Source: Streptomyces yatensis
GTDB lineage: Bacteria; Actinomycetota; Actinomycetes; Streptomycetales; Streptomycetaceae
DNA: 64,000 bases
Reading direction: 5' to 3'
NCBI RefSeq assembly: GCF_018069625.1
Contig: NZ_CP072941.1
Location: forward strand, 5,084,001-5,148,000
The notes below the pieces were generated by a model. It searched no databases. It was not told the origin of the DNA and saw only the letters and a program-made list of their open reading frames with translations. Of the stretch, positions 15,291 through 22,908 are shown in pieces (within the stretch, counting starts at the first letter, position 1; each line of letters begins with the position of its first letter). The position numbers and the translations under genes are program-made.

Positions 15291-16207
15291 CGGTACCCCA
15301 GCCCGAGCACGGTCTCGGTCTCGCGCACGACGCGCGCCGCCACCTCGCCGCTCAGCCGCGAGCGCGGCGGCCGGCAGGATCCGCCGCGCAGCCCGGCGAG
15401 GTCCATGGACGCCTTGATGGCCTGGACGAACTCGGTCCTGGAGTCCCAGCGCAGCAGCGGATGCAGCGCGCGGTACAGCGGCAGCGCCTTCTCCAGGTCC
15501 GCGCCGACGCCCGAGGTGGCGAGCCGGTACAGCTCCACGGTGGACTCGGGAATCGCGTTCGGATATCCGGCGATCCACCCCACGGCTCCGGCGAGCCCCA
15601 GCTCCAGCAGGACGTCATCGGCGCCGACCAGCAGATCCAGCCCGGGGGAGCGCTCGGCGATCTCGTACGCCCGCCGCACATCCCCGCTGAACTCCTTGAC
15701 CGCGACGATCAGCCCCTCCCCGTGCAGCTCGGCCAGCAGCTCCGGGGTGAGGTCGACCTTGGTGTCATGGGGGTTGTTGTACGCCACCACCGGCAGCCCG
15801 GCCCGCGCCACCTCGCGGTAGTGGCCGACCACGGCCTCCCGGTCGGCGCGGTAGCTGTTCGGCGGCAGCGCCAGCACCGCCCGCGCCCCGGCCTCCCGCG
15901 CCTGCTCCGCCCACCGCCGGCTCTCCAGCGCCCCGTACGCCGCCACCCCCGGCATCACCCCGAACCCCTCGGGCGCCGCCTCCACGGCCACCCGCACCAC
16001 CCGCGCCCGCTCCTCGTCCGTCAGCGTCTGATACTCCCCCAACGACCCGTTGGGGCAGACCCCGTCACATCCGTGCTCGGCGAGAAACCGCACATGGGCG
16101 GCGTATCCCTCGTAGTCGACCGACAGCTCGTCATCGTCTTGGAACGGCAGCGCCGTGGCGACATGAACGCCACGCCAGGGCGCGGAAACACCGGGAATCT
16201 CGGGCAT
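15287..16207 (-). CDS. DapA-family lyase, probable 1-pyrroline-4-hydroxy-2-carboxylate deaminase
   Basis: 306 residues of the dihydrodipicolinate synthase/N-acetylneuraminate lyase superfamily TIM barrel. Schiff-base Lys171 lies in VAVKEFSGD, and the partner Tyr143 in VAYNNP. The carboxylate-binding loop CPNGSLGEY replaces the usual GTTGE. In this operon it should deaminate and dehydrate 1-pyrroline-4-hydroxy-2-carboxylate to 2-oxoglutarate semialdehyde. It is the first gene of the leftward operon, so the promoter lies in 16208-16323. Confidence 0.87.
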   Translation of the reverse strand: MPEIPGVSAPWRGVHVATALPFQDDDELSVDYEGYAAHVRFLAEHGCDGVCPNGSLGEYQTLTDEERARVVRVAVEAAPEGFGVMPGVAAYGALESRRWAEQAREAGARAVLALPPNSYRADREAVVGHYREVARAGLPVVAYNNPHDTKVDLTPELLAELHGEGLIVAVKEFSGDVRRAYEIAERSPGLDLLVGADDVLLELGLAGAVGWIAGYPNAIPESTVELYRLATSGVGADLEKALPLYRALHPLLRWDSRTEFVQAIKASMDLAGLRGGSCRPPRSRLSGEVAARVVRETETVLGLGYR

Positions 16208-16243
16208 GCGGAACCTTCTCGGGGAGGGGACCAGGCCACTTGT

Positions 16244-16254
16244 CCGTTCAACGG
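16244..16254. promoter_or_regulatory. short palindrome upstream of the hydroxyproline operon
   Basis: CCGTTCAACGG has 5-bp arms around one base, 37-47 bp upstream of the first gene's start, inside the only space available for the operon promoter. It could bind a regulator, but no regulator gene is in the operon. Confidence 0.35.
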
Positions 16255-16323
16255 TAACAGTGCAATGTCACACCGCACAGTGGCCCGATCCGCCTCTTCA
16301 CCCCCCGTCGGCGGAGCAGCCCG

Positions 16324-18324
16324 CTACGGCCGACGGCTCGGGCGCCGTCCCAAGTGGGCGACGACACCGGAGTGGAAGCGATCCACGGCGTCATCGACAC
16401 TGCGGATGAAGCCGGACTCGGCGTTGCCTCGGGCGCTGCCCATGCTCTTGAAGAGGGAAAGCCGGAAACCGGTTATCCGGGCGCCGCTCTTGGGGAGCAT
16501 GTCGGCCGGTTCGGGGCGGAGCCGCTCAAGGGTGCCGCGCGGGCCGCCGCCCTCTCCCTCGACAAGGGTTTCCACATGGAGATCGGCGGGGGCCTCGGCG
16601 AGTTGGCGGACCAGGCGCTTGGCCCAGCTCAGGGGGTAGCCCTGGTCCGGGGCCGGAATCTCAATGGAAGTGCGCAGCTTGCCGGTCCGCAGATCAGCGA
16701 CGATCGCGAGAATCCCCGGGGTGTCCTCAATACGCAGCTCGGCGTGGAGGCGGCCGTCCTGGCAGAGCCGGTCGGCCGTGGCCGCACGGCGGGAGCTCTG
16801 GTCGGTCCCTCGCCTGGCGCGCTGGACGGGCAGGACCTTCTGTCCGAGTTCGCCTCCCAGCCGCAGACAGACCTGGCGGATGAGCCGATCCCAGCTCTCG
16901 ACCACATCGATGGCGCGCTGATCCCCCTGGCACAGCGTCTCGTTGTCGATGCCGTTGCGCACCGGCACCCATGCCGGGCCCATGTTCTGGAAGCCGTGGC
17001 AGCCGGAGTTCTCGTGCTGGAGGTACTGCAGCAGTTCCTGGAGGAGCCAGGCGTGCGCGGTGTTGCCCACGCCTTCGTGGCGGATCAGCATCTGGGCATG
17101 GTGGGCCACCTCGGCCCAGGACAGGTGCCAGAGCGCGACCTTGTGCTTACGGCGTCCGTCCACCTTGACGTCGACCAGTGGGCTGCCTTCGATGGCAACG
17201 TCGTTGGACAGCGTGATCACCGCCTCGTAGCCCCGCCGGGCGGCAATATCCATGTAGTCCTGGACCTGCTCGGACTTCAGCGGATTGCCGTTGGTCTTCG
17301 TCTCCACCAGGGCGGTCCACAGTTTCCCGGCCCGTTCGACGCGGATCACGCCGTCAGGGCGCTTGGGGGCGTTGCCACCGTGCGGCAAGGAGACCTCGGT
17401 GAAAGTCTCCATGCGGCCGGCGGGCGCGCCGAAGGCCGCGGTGAGCCGACGGCCGAACTCCGGCACCTGAGTCATCACCGACAGCAGGACGGACGTCGCG
17501 CGCATTTCCCGTTCCCGGTCATTTTTGAGCGAGGAAACCGGGAAGAGCCGAGCCGCCCGCCAGGACTCGTTCTCCGCCAGCGACTTCTTGGCGACCTTGG
17601 GAAGCGTGACCTTCTTCCTGGCCGTACGGGGACGCCGGGCCGAGGCCGGTACGGACTCCTCGCCCATAGCCCGTGCCGTGGACGCCGTCTGCGCGGGGAT
17701 ACCGGGAGTCCCCTCGGCCTCGGGCGCCGATGCCTGCTCCACCGCCTCCGGCGCCGCCTCCGCCTCCTCGTCGGCCGCGTCATCGTCGATGTCGATGCCG
17801 AAGTCCATGGCCAGGCCGGCCAGTCCGGACTCGTACCCCTGGCCGACGGCTCGGAACTTCCACTCCTCGCCCCGGCGGTAGAGCTCGCCGAAGATGAACG
17901 CGGTCTCCACATCCGCGTCATCGATCGAGAACCCCAGCAGGGTCTCACCGCTCCGGTCCGCGAGGGTCATCCGGAGGTCACTGAGATCGCCGAACCTGGC
18001 GCCGCCGTACCGGCTGGCCGCCACGACGATCCGCTCAACATCCGGAGGTGTCGCCGTCAGGTCGAGGCTGATGCGGTCCTCGTTTCCCTCTGCGGTCGGC
18101 GTCTTGCCCAGCAGTTGCACACTGCCGTCGGCCGCGGCCGGATTGTTGTAGAAGTAGAAGTCCGCGTCGCCGCGGACCTTGCCATCACCGTTCAGCAGCA
18201 GCACGGAGACGTCAGCGTCCCCGTCTCCGGACGCTGTGCTCCAGTTCAGGCTCAGGATCACGGATCCTGCGTCCTCGCTCAGAGTCGCCAGGCTGACATT
18301 GCCACCCTTGGTCATCTCGCGCAT
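16324..18324 (-). CDS. TerD-domain stress protein fused to a PD-(D/E)xK nuclease-like domain
   Basis: 666 residues. A TerD beta-sandwich (about 8-175) includes the calcium-binding-type segments SGDGDADVSVLLLNGDGK, DADFYFYNNP and GFSIDDADVETAFIFGELYR. An acidic Ala/Glu linker (177-240) leads to a long C-terminal region in which D324 (KRPDGVI) and E341-x-K343 (LVETKTNG) form a restriction-endonuclease-like catalytic triad. About 300 further residues of unknown fold follow. TerD proteins act in tellurite, phage and stress responses; TerD-nuclease fusions are known from comparative studies of Ter systems. Start ATG 18324, seven bases after a G-rich ribosome-binding site. Monocistronic here; a VWA partner candidate is at 47.5 kb. 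Confidence 0.85.
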   Translation of the reverse strand: MREMTKGGNVSLATLSEDAGSVILSLNWSTASGDGDADVSVLLLNGDGKVRGDADFYFYNNPAAADGSVQLLGKTPTAEGNEDRISLDLTATPPDVERIVVAASRYGGARFGDLSDLRMTLADRSGETLLGFSIDDADVETAFIFGELYRRGEEWKFRAVGQGYESGLAGLAMDFGIDIDDDAADEEAEAAPEAVEQASAPEAEGTPGIPAQTASTARAMGEESVPASARRPRTARKKVTLPKVAKKSLAENESWRAARLFPVSSLKNDREREMRATSVLLSVMTQVPEFGRRLTAAFGAPAGRMETFTEVSLPHGGNAPKRPDGVIRVERAGKLWTALVETKTNGNPLKSEQVQDYMDIAARRGYEAVITLSNDVAIEGSPLVDVKVDGRRKHKVALWHLSWAEVAHHAQMLIRHEGVGNTAHAWLLQELLQYLQHENSGCHGFQNMGPAWVPVRNGIDNETLCQGDQRAIDVVESWDRLIRQVCLRLGGELGQKVLPVQRARRGTDQSSRRAATADRLCQDGRLHAELRIEDTPGILAIVADLRTGKLRTSIEIPAPDQGYPLSWAKRLVRQLAEAPADLHVETLVEGEGGGPRGTLERLRPEPADMLPKSGARITGFRLSLFKSMGSARGNAESGFIRSVDDAVDRFHSGVVAHLGRRPSRRP

Positions 18325-18905
18325 GGTTGGTCCCCCCAAACAGCCGCCTCGGGGCCCGCCCGGACAGCCTCTTCATTGCAATGCGTGACGCACTGCACAT
18401 TTCGCGTGAGTGGAGTGAACCTTAGCGTCCGAACCACGCGATTCGGGAGGTCATGTGCTGATTAACGCAGACGCCCCGCCTCGACGGATACGCCCCACCC
18501 GCCCACCTGTTGGCACCAAGCGCTCATAACTGGGGCCCGACCCGGAGGGCGGGGTGCGGCTCACCGGAAGTCACCGGAAACGCACAGGAGTTCACACGGC
18601 GAACGGTGCGGTCTGGACCTTTTGCGGCGTGCGACTTCATGTCGCATTGGGCAGTGAACGTGACTACTATTCACCTCAATTCGGCACGACCTCACGGCTT
18701 GTCAGGCGGCTCCACATCCCTAAACGGGGACTGCTCTACGTCTCTTGTCAGCCAGGTCACCGGCGTGAAAGGCTCGGCCCGCCCCGTAAGGGGAATCCCC
18801 AACTCCGAGGCACAGCTGTGCTGTTGGCTGACCACCCCGCGGCCCGTTTATGAGAGGGTTGCCCCCGGCGGGGGCGCCGCTGTTCGTGAGTGAGGAATCG
18901 CCTCC
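18325..18905. other. divergent intergenic region
   Basis: A 581-bp gap between divergent genes with no convincing coding sequence. Near the TerD gene are two overlapping palindromes (CATTGCAATG at 18374-18383 and TGCGTGACGCA just after). GTGAA (18654-18658) and TTCAC (18670-18674) form an inverted repeat around a TACTAT-like hexamer. A promoter candidate for the gene at 18906 is listed separately. Confidence 0.55.
18824..18853 (+). promoter_or_regulatory. candidate sigma-70 promoter
   Basis: TTGGCT (18824-18829) and TTATGA (18848-18853) are 18 bp apart, about 50 bp before the ATG at 18906. The match is moderate and based on sequence alone. Confidence 0.3.
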
Positions 18906-20702
18906 ATGCCCGACCACTCATCGCCCAGGGAATCTCCCGGGGACGGCCCCCCGGCGCGCCCCGGTCCCGCCGAAGCGCCCGCCGAGGACGTCGATGGCGC
19001 GGCCTCCGCGACGGCGCTGCTGGGCGCCTATTGGGAAGCGGTCGCCGATTACGCGGAACTGTGCACGACCACTCCCGAAGACGGGATGCGGCTCGCCACC
19101 GAGGCGTTCCGGCGCGGTATTCGGGAGACCCGCCACCGCCGTACCCGCGGCTTCGGCAAGCGTCTCCCGTGGCTGCCGCTCTTTCTGACCTCGGTACGCA
19201 AGACCGCCGCCGACTGGCACGCCCACCGGCACGGCGACCGGCTCAACCCGGAGCTGCGGACGTGGCTGACCTCCGACCTCGCCGCCCGCTTCGCCGCCCC
19301 GCCCCGCGACCAGCCGCTCGCGCTGCGCGCGCTGCGGGATCTGCCGGAGGCGGACGGGGAGCTGCTGTGGCTGGTCGAGGTGGAGGCGCGGTCCATCGAG
19401 GCGGTGGCCCGGCAGCTGGGCTACGACCCGGAGTACGCCACCGAGGAGATCGCCCGGGTCCGCGCGGCCTTCCGCGAACGGTGTCAGCGCGCCCATGTGG
19501 AGACCCTCACCGACGAGGAGTGCCGCAGCTACGCCAAGCTGCTGGACGCCGCCACCCGGGCGCCCGACTCCCCCTCACCCGCCGACCTGTGGCAGCACCT
19601 CGCCCGTTGCCGGTCCTGCCGTGACGCCGCCACCTGCATGTATGTGGACGGCGAGGGGTTGCCCGGCGCGCTGACGAGCGGGGTCATCGGCTGGGGCGCG
19701 CACCCCTATCTCGCGCGGCGCCGCGCGCTCGCCGAGCGGGCCCCGGGCACCGCGCCGAGCGCCCGCGCAGCCGCGCCCACCGCGCACGCGGTCCGCGCGC
19801 CGCTGTGGGAGCGGCTGCGCGACCGGGTCCTGGACGCGATCGGGGGGCGACGGAGCAGACGGGCCGTTGGCAGACGGGCCGGTGACGCGGGCGGCAGAGC
19901 CGGGGCCGACGGCAGAGCCGGGGCGGGCGGGGCGGATGGTGCGGGTGGTGCGGGTGGTGCGGGTGGTTCCCGCGCCGGCGGGCATCGGGTCGGCCGGAGC
20001 CGCGCCTCCCGCCGCCGGTTACGCAGAGCCCGTACGGCGGTCATCCTGGCGGTGATAGCCGTCGTCGCCCTCGCCGCACTGGTGGCGATGACCAGAACCG
20101 CCGCGGACTCCGACGACCGCAGCGGCGGGTCCATCGGCCCGGACGAGACGTACGGCAGCCTGGCCCCCGCCACCTCCTCACCGGGCACCCCCGGCGGCAC
20201 CGCCTCCGCGAACCCCTCGACGGGCGGGAGCGGCGGCCCGGGCGAGGGCTCCGGCCACGACCCCGGCAAGGGGCCGACGAGGAAGCCCGGTCACTCCCCC
20301 TCCGCGTCCCCGTCGCCCTCCAAGGGCGGCTCCGGCTCCGCCTCCGGCCACGGCGGAAGGCCGCCATCCGGCCGGACGCCCGGCGCATACGCCGACTGCA
20401 CGGCCCGCTTCCAGCTGGTCACCGAGTGGCCCGAGGGCTTCAAGGCCGCCGTCACCCTCACCTCCCGCAAGCCCCTCGACGACTGGCGGATCACCTGGAC
20501 CTTCCGCGACTCGCAGCGGGTGACCCAGATGTGGGACGGGGAGTTCACGCAAGCCGGCGCGAAGGTGACCGCCACCGCCGCCGACTACAACAAGCGGGTC
20601 AAGGCGGGCGGCTCCCTCTCCGTGGGCTTCCTCGGCACCTGGAACGACGGCAACCGGCCGCCCGGGTCGTTCACCCTGAACGGCCGCCCCTGCGCGGACT
20701 GA
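18906..20702 (+). CDS. sigma-factor-like / zinc-finger / membrane / CBM2 fusion protein
   Basis: 598 residues in four parts. Residues 30-215 resemble an ECF sigma factor (an N-terminal helical region, then a region-4-like segment around ALRDLPEADGELLWLVEVEA). Residues 228-246 hold a HLARCRSCRDAATC zinc-finger-like motif of anti-sigma type. A low-complexity Gly/Ala/Arg stretch leads to one membrane helix (378-397). A Ser/Gly/Pro linker then leads to a C-terminal carbohydrate-binding module of family 2 (about 496-598, with conserved Trp and Cys at both ends). The topology puts the regulatory part inside and the polysaccharide-binding part outside. Whether it still acts on RNA polymerase is unknown. 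Start ATG 18906. Confidence 0.8.
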   Translation: MPDHSSPRESPGDGPPARPGPAEAPAEDVDGAASATALLGAYWEAVADYAELCTTTPEDGMRLATEAFRRGIRETRHRRTRGFGKRLPWLPLFLTSVRKTAADWHAHRHGDRLNPELRTWLTSDLAARFAAPPRDQPLALRALRDLPEADGELLWLVEVEARSIEAVARQLGYDPEYATEEIARVRAAFRERCQRAHVETLTDEECRSYAKLLDAATRAPDSPSPADLWQHLARCRSCRDAATCMYVDGEGLPGALTSGVIGWGAHPYLARRRALAERAPGTAPSARAAAPTAHAVRAPLWERLRDRVLDAIGGRRSRRAVGRRAGDAGGRAGADGRAGAGGADGAGGAGGAGGSRAGGHRVGRSRASRRRLRRARTAVILAVIAVVALAALVAMTRTAADSDDRSGGSIGPDETYGSLAPATSSPGTPGGTASANPSTGGSGGPGEGSGHDPGKGPTRKPGHSPSASPSPSKGGSGSASGHGGRPPSGRTPGAYADCTARFQLVTEWPEGFKAAVTLTSRKPLDDWRITWTFRDSQRVTQMWDGEFTQAGAKVTATAADYNKRVKAGGSLSVGFLGTWNDGNRPPGSFTLNGRPCAD

Positions 20703-20712
20703 CGACACCGCT

Positions 20713-20764
20713 CCACCCGGCCCGAACGGCGTTCCCACCCGGCCCGAACGGCGTTCCCACCCGG
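20713..20764. repeat. 22-bp tandem repeat just after the CBM2 gene
   Basis: Units at 20713-20734 and 20735-20756 with a partial third (unit begins CCACCCGGCCCGAACGG), starting 11 bp after the stop codon. It lies in the leader of the next gene. Confidence 0.9.
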
Positions 20765-20806
20765 ATGGCGGAACAAGTCCTCCGTCCAGGGGGAAAACAT
20801 CTCGGG

Positions 20807-21151
20807 GTGAGCAGTGTCCTGAGCGGCATCGTGACCCTGCCCCCCGACGCCCCCGCGGGGCGGGCGGCGCGGGTGGTGGTGGAGGTGCGCAACGTGTCCC
20901 GCTCCGATACGCCCGAGTCGATCGTGGCGGCGCAGGTCCTCACCGATGTGCCGCTGAGCCCGGGGGGCCACGTCCCGTTCAGTGTCACCGTCCCCGGGGA
21001 GCTGGTGCCGGGCGCCAACTACGGGCTGCGGGTCCATGTGGACGTCAGCGGCTCCGGGGTCATGGAGAGCGGCGATCTGGTCAGCACCGAGGCCAACCCC
21101 GTACCGGCCGGATCCACCGCCGGTCTGATCGCCTCGGTCACCCTCGTCTGA
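20807..21151 (+). CDS. YbaY-like beta-barrel protein
   Basis: A 114-residue small beta protein resembling the YbaY/pilotin-like family: an early LSGIVTLPPDAPAG strand, VVVEVRNVSRSDTP, VPFSVTVPGE and YGLRVHVDVSGSG. I chose the GTG at 20807, the start nearest the domain; an ATG at 20765 would add 14 residues and has no ribosome-binding site. No signal peptide is visible, so a cytoplasmic location is likely, unlike the enterobacterial lipoprotein. The role is unknown. It follows the CBM2 fusion gene. Confidence 0.75.
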   Translation: MSSVLSGIVTLPPDAPAGRAARVVVEVRNVSRSDTPESIVAAQVLTDVPLSPGGHVPFSVTVPGELVPGANYGLRVHVDVSGSGVMESGDLVSTEANPVPAGSTAGLIASVTLV

Positions 21152-21153
21152 GG

Positions 21154-21182
21154 GGCCCCGGCGCGATGCCGCGCCGGGGGCC
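21154..21182. terminator. hairpin terminator
   Basis: A long GC stem (GGCCCCGGCGCG with CGCGCCGGGGGCC, one unpaired G) directly after the YbaY-like gene, between convergent genes. Confidence 0.8.
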
Positions 21183-21198
21183 TCCCGACGTCGTGTGG

Positions 21199-21465
21199 TC
21201 AGTTGTCGCCCGCCGCGTCGGAGTCCGCCTTGTCGGCCGCCGACTCGGCGTCGTCCACCAGCTTGTTCAGCTCGTCGAGCTCGGAGCTGGACGGAGCCGG
21301 TGCGGTGGCCGACGGGGCGGACGAGGACCCCGATGAGCCGCCCGAGCCGTCCGCGTCGTCCGAACCGCCCTTGCCGCCACCGCAGCCGGTGGCCAGCGCG
21401 GCGCAGAGCACCGCCGCGGCCGCCACGGCCCAGGGGCCGCGCCGTACGGGCCGCCCGCGCCTCAT
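21199..21465 (-). CDS. small lipoprotein
   Basis: 88 residues. A signal peptide with a lipobox (ALATGCGG, Cys about residue 28) is followed by a Gly/Ser/Asp linker and a short acidic helix (SSELDELNKLVDDAESAADK). The stop codon of the upstream secreted-protein gene overlaps its ATG by 4 bp, so the two are coupled. Function unknown. Confidence 0.75.
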   Translation of the reverse strand: MRRGRPVRRGPWAVAAAAVLCAALATGCGGGKGGSDDADGSGGSSGSSSAPSATAPAPSSSELDELNKLVDDAESAADKADSDAAGDN

Positions 21466-21887
21466 GTGCCGGAGCCCTCACCGCGCGAGGCGCACCACGT
21501 CTGGACCTTCGACAGGTCCTTCTGGCGCTGCTCGAGCGTGGTCACGAGGGACCTGCGGAAGGTGAGCTTGTGGTTGAGGAAAGTCTCGACCTCGGTGTGG
21601 TCCGCCTTCTTGGCCCGCTCGACCCGCTTCGCCAGCCGGGCGACGGACCCCTTGACGTTCGCCTGGCCCTTCAGCCGCTTCAGCGCCCGGTCCAGCCGCT
21701 CGTCGATCTTCTTGGCGCGCTTGCACAGCCCCTGGGAGCCGTCCCCCGCCCCCTTGTGCGGCTTCGCGCTCGGAGTGGCGGCCGGTGTCGAGGCCGGGGC
21801 GCTGCCGTCCGCCGCAGCGACGCCCACCGGACCGAGCAGGGCAGCGGTGGCCGCGCAGGCCACGATGACGCTCTTTCCACGGTGCAT
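21462..21887 (-). CDS. small secreted helical protein
   Basis: 141 residues. A signal peptide (about 1-26, ending GVAAADG) is followed by a Pro/Ala/Ser linker, then a Lys/Arg-rich helical domain (KRAKKIDERLDRALKRLKGQ) with one Cys at each end of the mature domain. These could form a disulfide. Its stop overlaps the start of the small lipoprotein gene. AAGGAA lies nine bases before the ATG at 21887. Both genes lie downstream of the orphan response regulator, behind a hairpin. Function unknown. Confidence 0.75.
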   Translation of the reverse strand: MHRGKSVIVACAATAALLGPVGVAAADGSAPASTPAATPSAKPHKGAGDGSQGLCKRAKKIDERLDRALKRLKGQANVKGSVARLAKRVERAKKADHTEVETFLNHKLTFRRSLVTTLEQRQKDLSKVQTWCASRGEGSGT

Positions 21888-21911
21888 GGTGCTGTTCCTT
21901 CCCTCGGGGCC

Positions 21912-21939
21912 GGACGGCCCGGGAGGGACCGGGCCGTCC
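21912..21939. terminator. hairpin after the response-regulator gene
   Basis: Perfect 11-bp arms (GGACGGCCCGG at 21912-21922 and its complement at 21929-21939) with a 6-nt loop, 64 bp past the response-regulator stop and 25 bp before the next start. Acts as a terminator or a leader hairpin. Confidence 0.7.
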
Positions 21940-22002
21940 CGGACTAGGGAAAAACCTAGGAGCCTTCTTTGTGGAAATTCTGTGGGCCGCAACAGCCCCC
22001 GT

Positions 22003-22722
22003 TCACACGCCTGTTGCACGGCCCTCCGGGGTTCCCGACGGCCGCAGGACGAAGCCCACGCCGCGCACCGTGTGCAGCATCCGGGGCCGGCCGCCGGCCT
22101 CCAGCTTGCGGCGCAGATAGCTGACGAAGGTGTCCACCGCGTCCGTCCGCACCTCGAAGTCATAGCCCCAGACGCGGTCCAGCAGCTGATCGCGGGTGAG
22201 CACGATCCCGGCGTTGCGGGCGAACATGTCCAGCAGCTCGAACTCGCGCCGGGTGAGCCGCAGCGGCGTCCCGTCCAGCCACGCCTCGCGGGCCTCCGGC
22301 GCCATCTCCAGCGCGCCGGCCCGCACCCGGTCGGTGGCGGCGGGCGGACGGCGGCGCAGCAGGGCGTGCAGCCGCAGCACCAACTCCTGGAGCGCGAACG
22401 GCTTGACGAGGTAGTCGTCGCCCCCGGCCTGCAGCCCGGCCACCCGGTCGGCCACCTCGTCGAGCGCCGAGAGCATCAGGACGGGGACGTCATTGCCGTC
22501 CCCGCGCAGGGCGCGGCACACCTCGATACCGCTGAGGTCGGGCATGGAGATGTCCAGGACCACCACATCGGGCGCGCCGTCGCGCACCGCGGCGAGCGCG
22601 GCGTGGCCGCCGTCCGCGAGGGTCACGGAGAACCCGTTGAGCCGCAGCCCGCGCTCCAGGGACCGCCGTATGGCCGCGTCGTCGTCGGTCACCAGGACGC
22701 GACCGCCACCTGTCTCTCCCAT
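22003..22722 (-). CDS. OmpR-family response regulator, orphan
   Basis: 239 residues. The receiver domain (about 8-120) has the acidic pocket TDDD, phospho-acceptor Asp57 in VVLDISMPD, and Lys in VKPFAL. The winged-helix DNA-binding domain (about 135-230) includes LTRREFELLDMFARNAG and DTFVSYLRRKLE. No histidine kinase gene is adjacent: upstream is a divergent gene and downstream are two small envelope-protein genes, so its kinase must be encoded elsewhere. The envelope genes could be targets. Confidence 0.92.
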   Translation of the reverse strand: MGETGGGRVLVTDDDAAIRRSLERGLRLNGFSVTLADGGHAALAAVRDGAPDVVVLDISMPDLSGIEVCRALRGDGNDVPVLMLSALDEVADRVAGLQAGGDDYLVKPFALQELVLRLHALLRRRPPAATDRVRAGALEMAPEAREAWLDGTPLRLTRREFELLDMFARNAGIVLTRDQLLDRVWGYDFEVRTDAVDTFVSYLRRKLEAGGRPRMLHTVRGVGFVLRPSGTPEGRATGV

Positions 22723-22812
22723 GTCCCTACCACCTCCGGCCGGGCATGGTACGTGGCCCGGGGTGCGCCCGGCCCGGCCCAGGGGGCCGGTATGGCCTTT
22801 GGGCCAATTGAC

Positions 22813-22841
22813 TTGGTCCCGTCCGCGCCGTGGGATAAGCG
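22813..22841 (+). promoter_or_regulatory. candidate promoter of the EhpG/EhpF-like pair
   Basis: TTGGTC (22813-22818) and TAAGCG (22836-22841) are 17 bp apart, about 70 bp upstream of the GTG at 22909. The match is moderate. Confidence 0.3.
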
Positions 22842-22908
22842 TGGTTCACCCCTTTCCCGCCGCGCCCGCCCAGGGGCCGGTGTGTCCTCCGCCCGCGAAG
22901 GAGCCAGC

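Noticed and set aside
18510..18893. A 127-residue open frame in the gap before the sigma-like gene
   Set aside because: No ribosome-binding site, no known domain, and it covers a promoter-like region.
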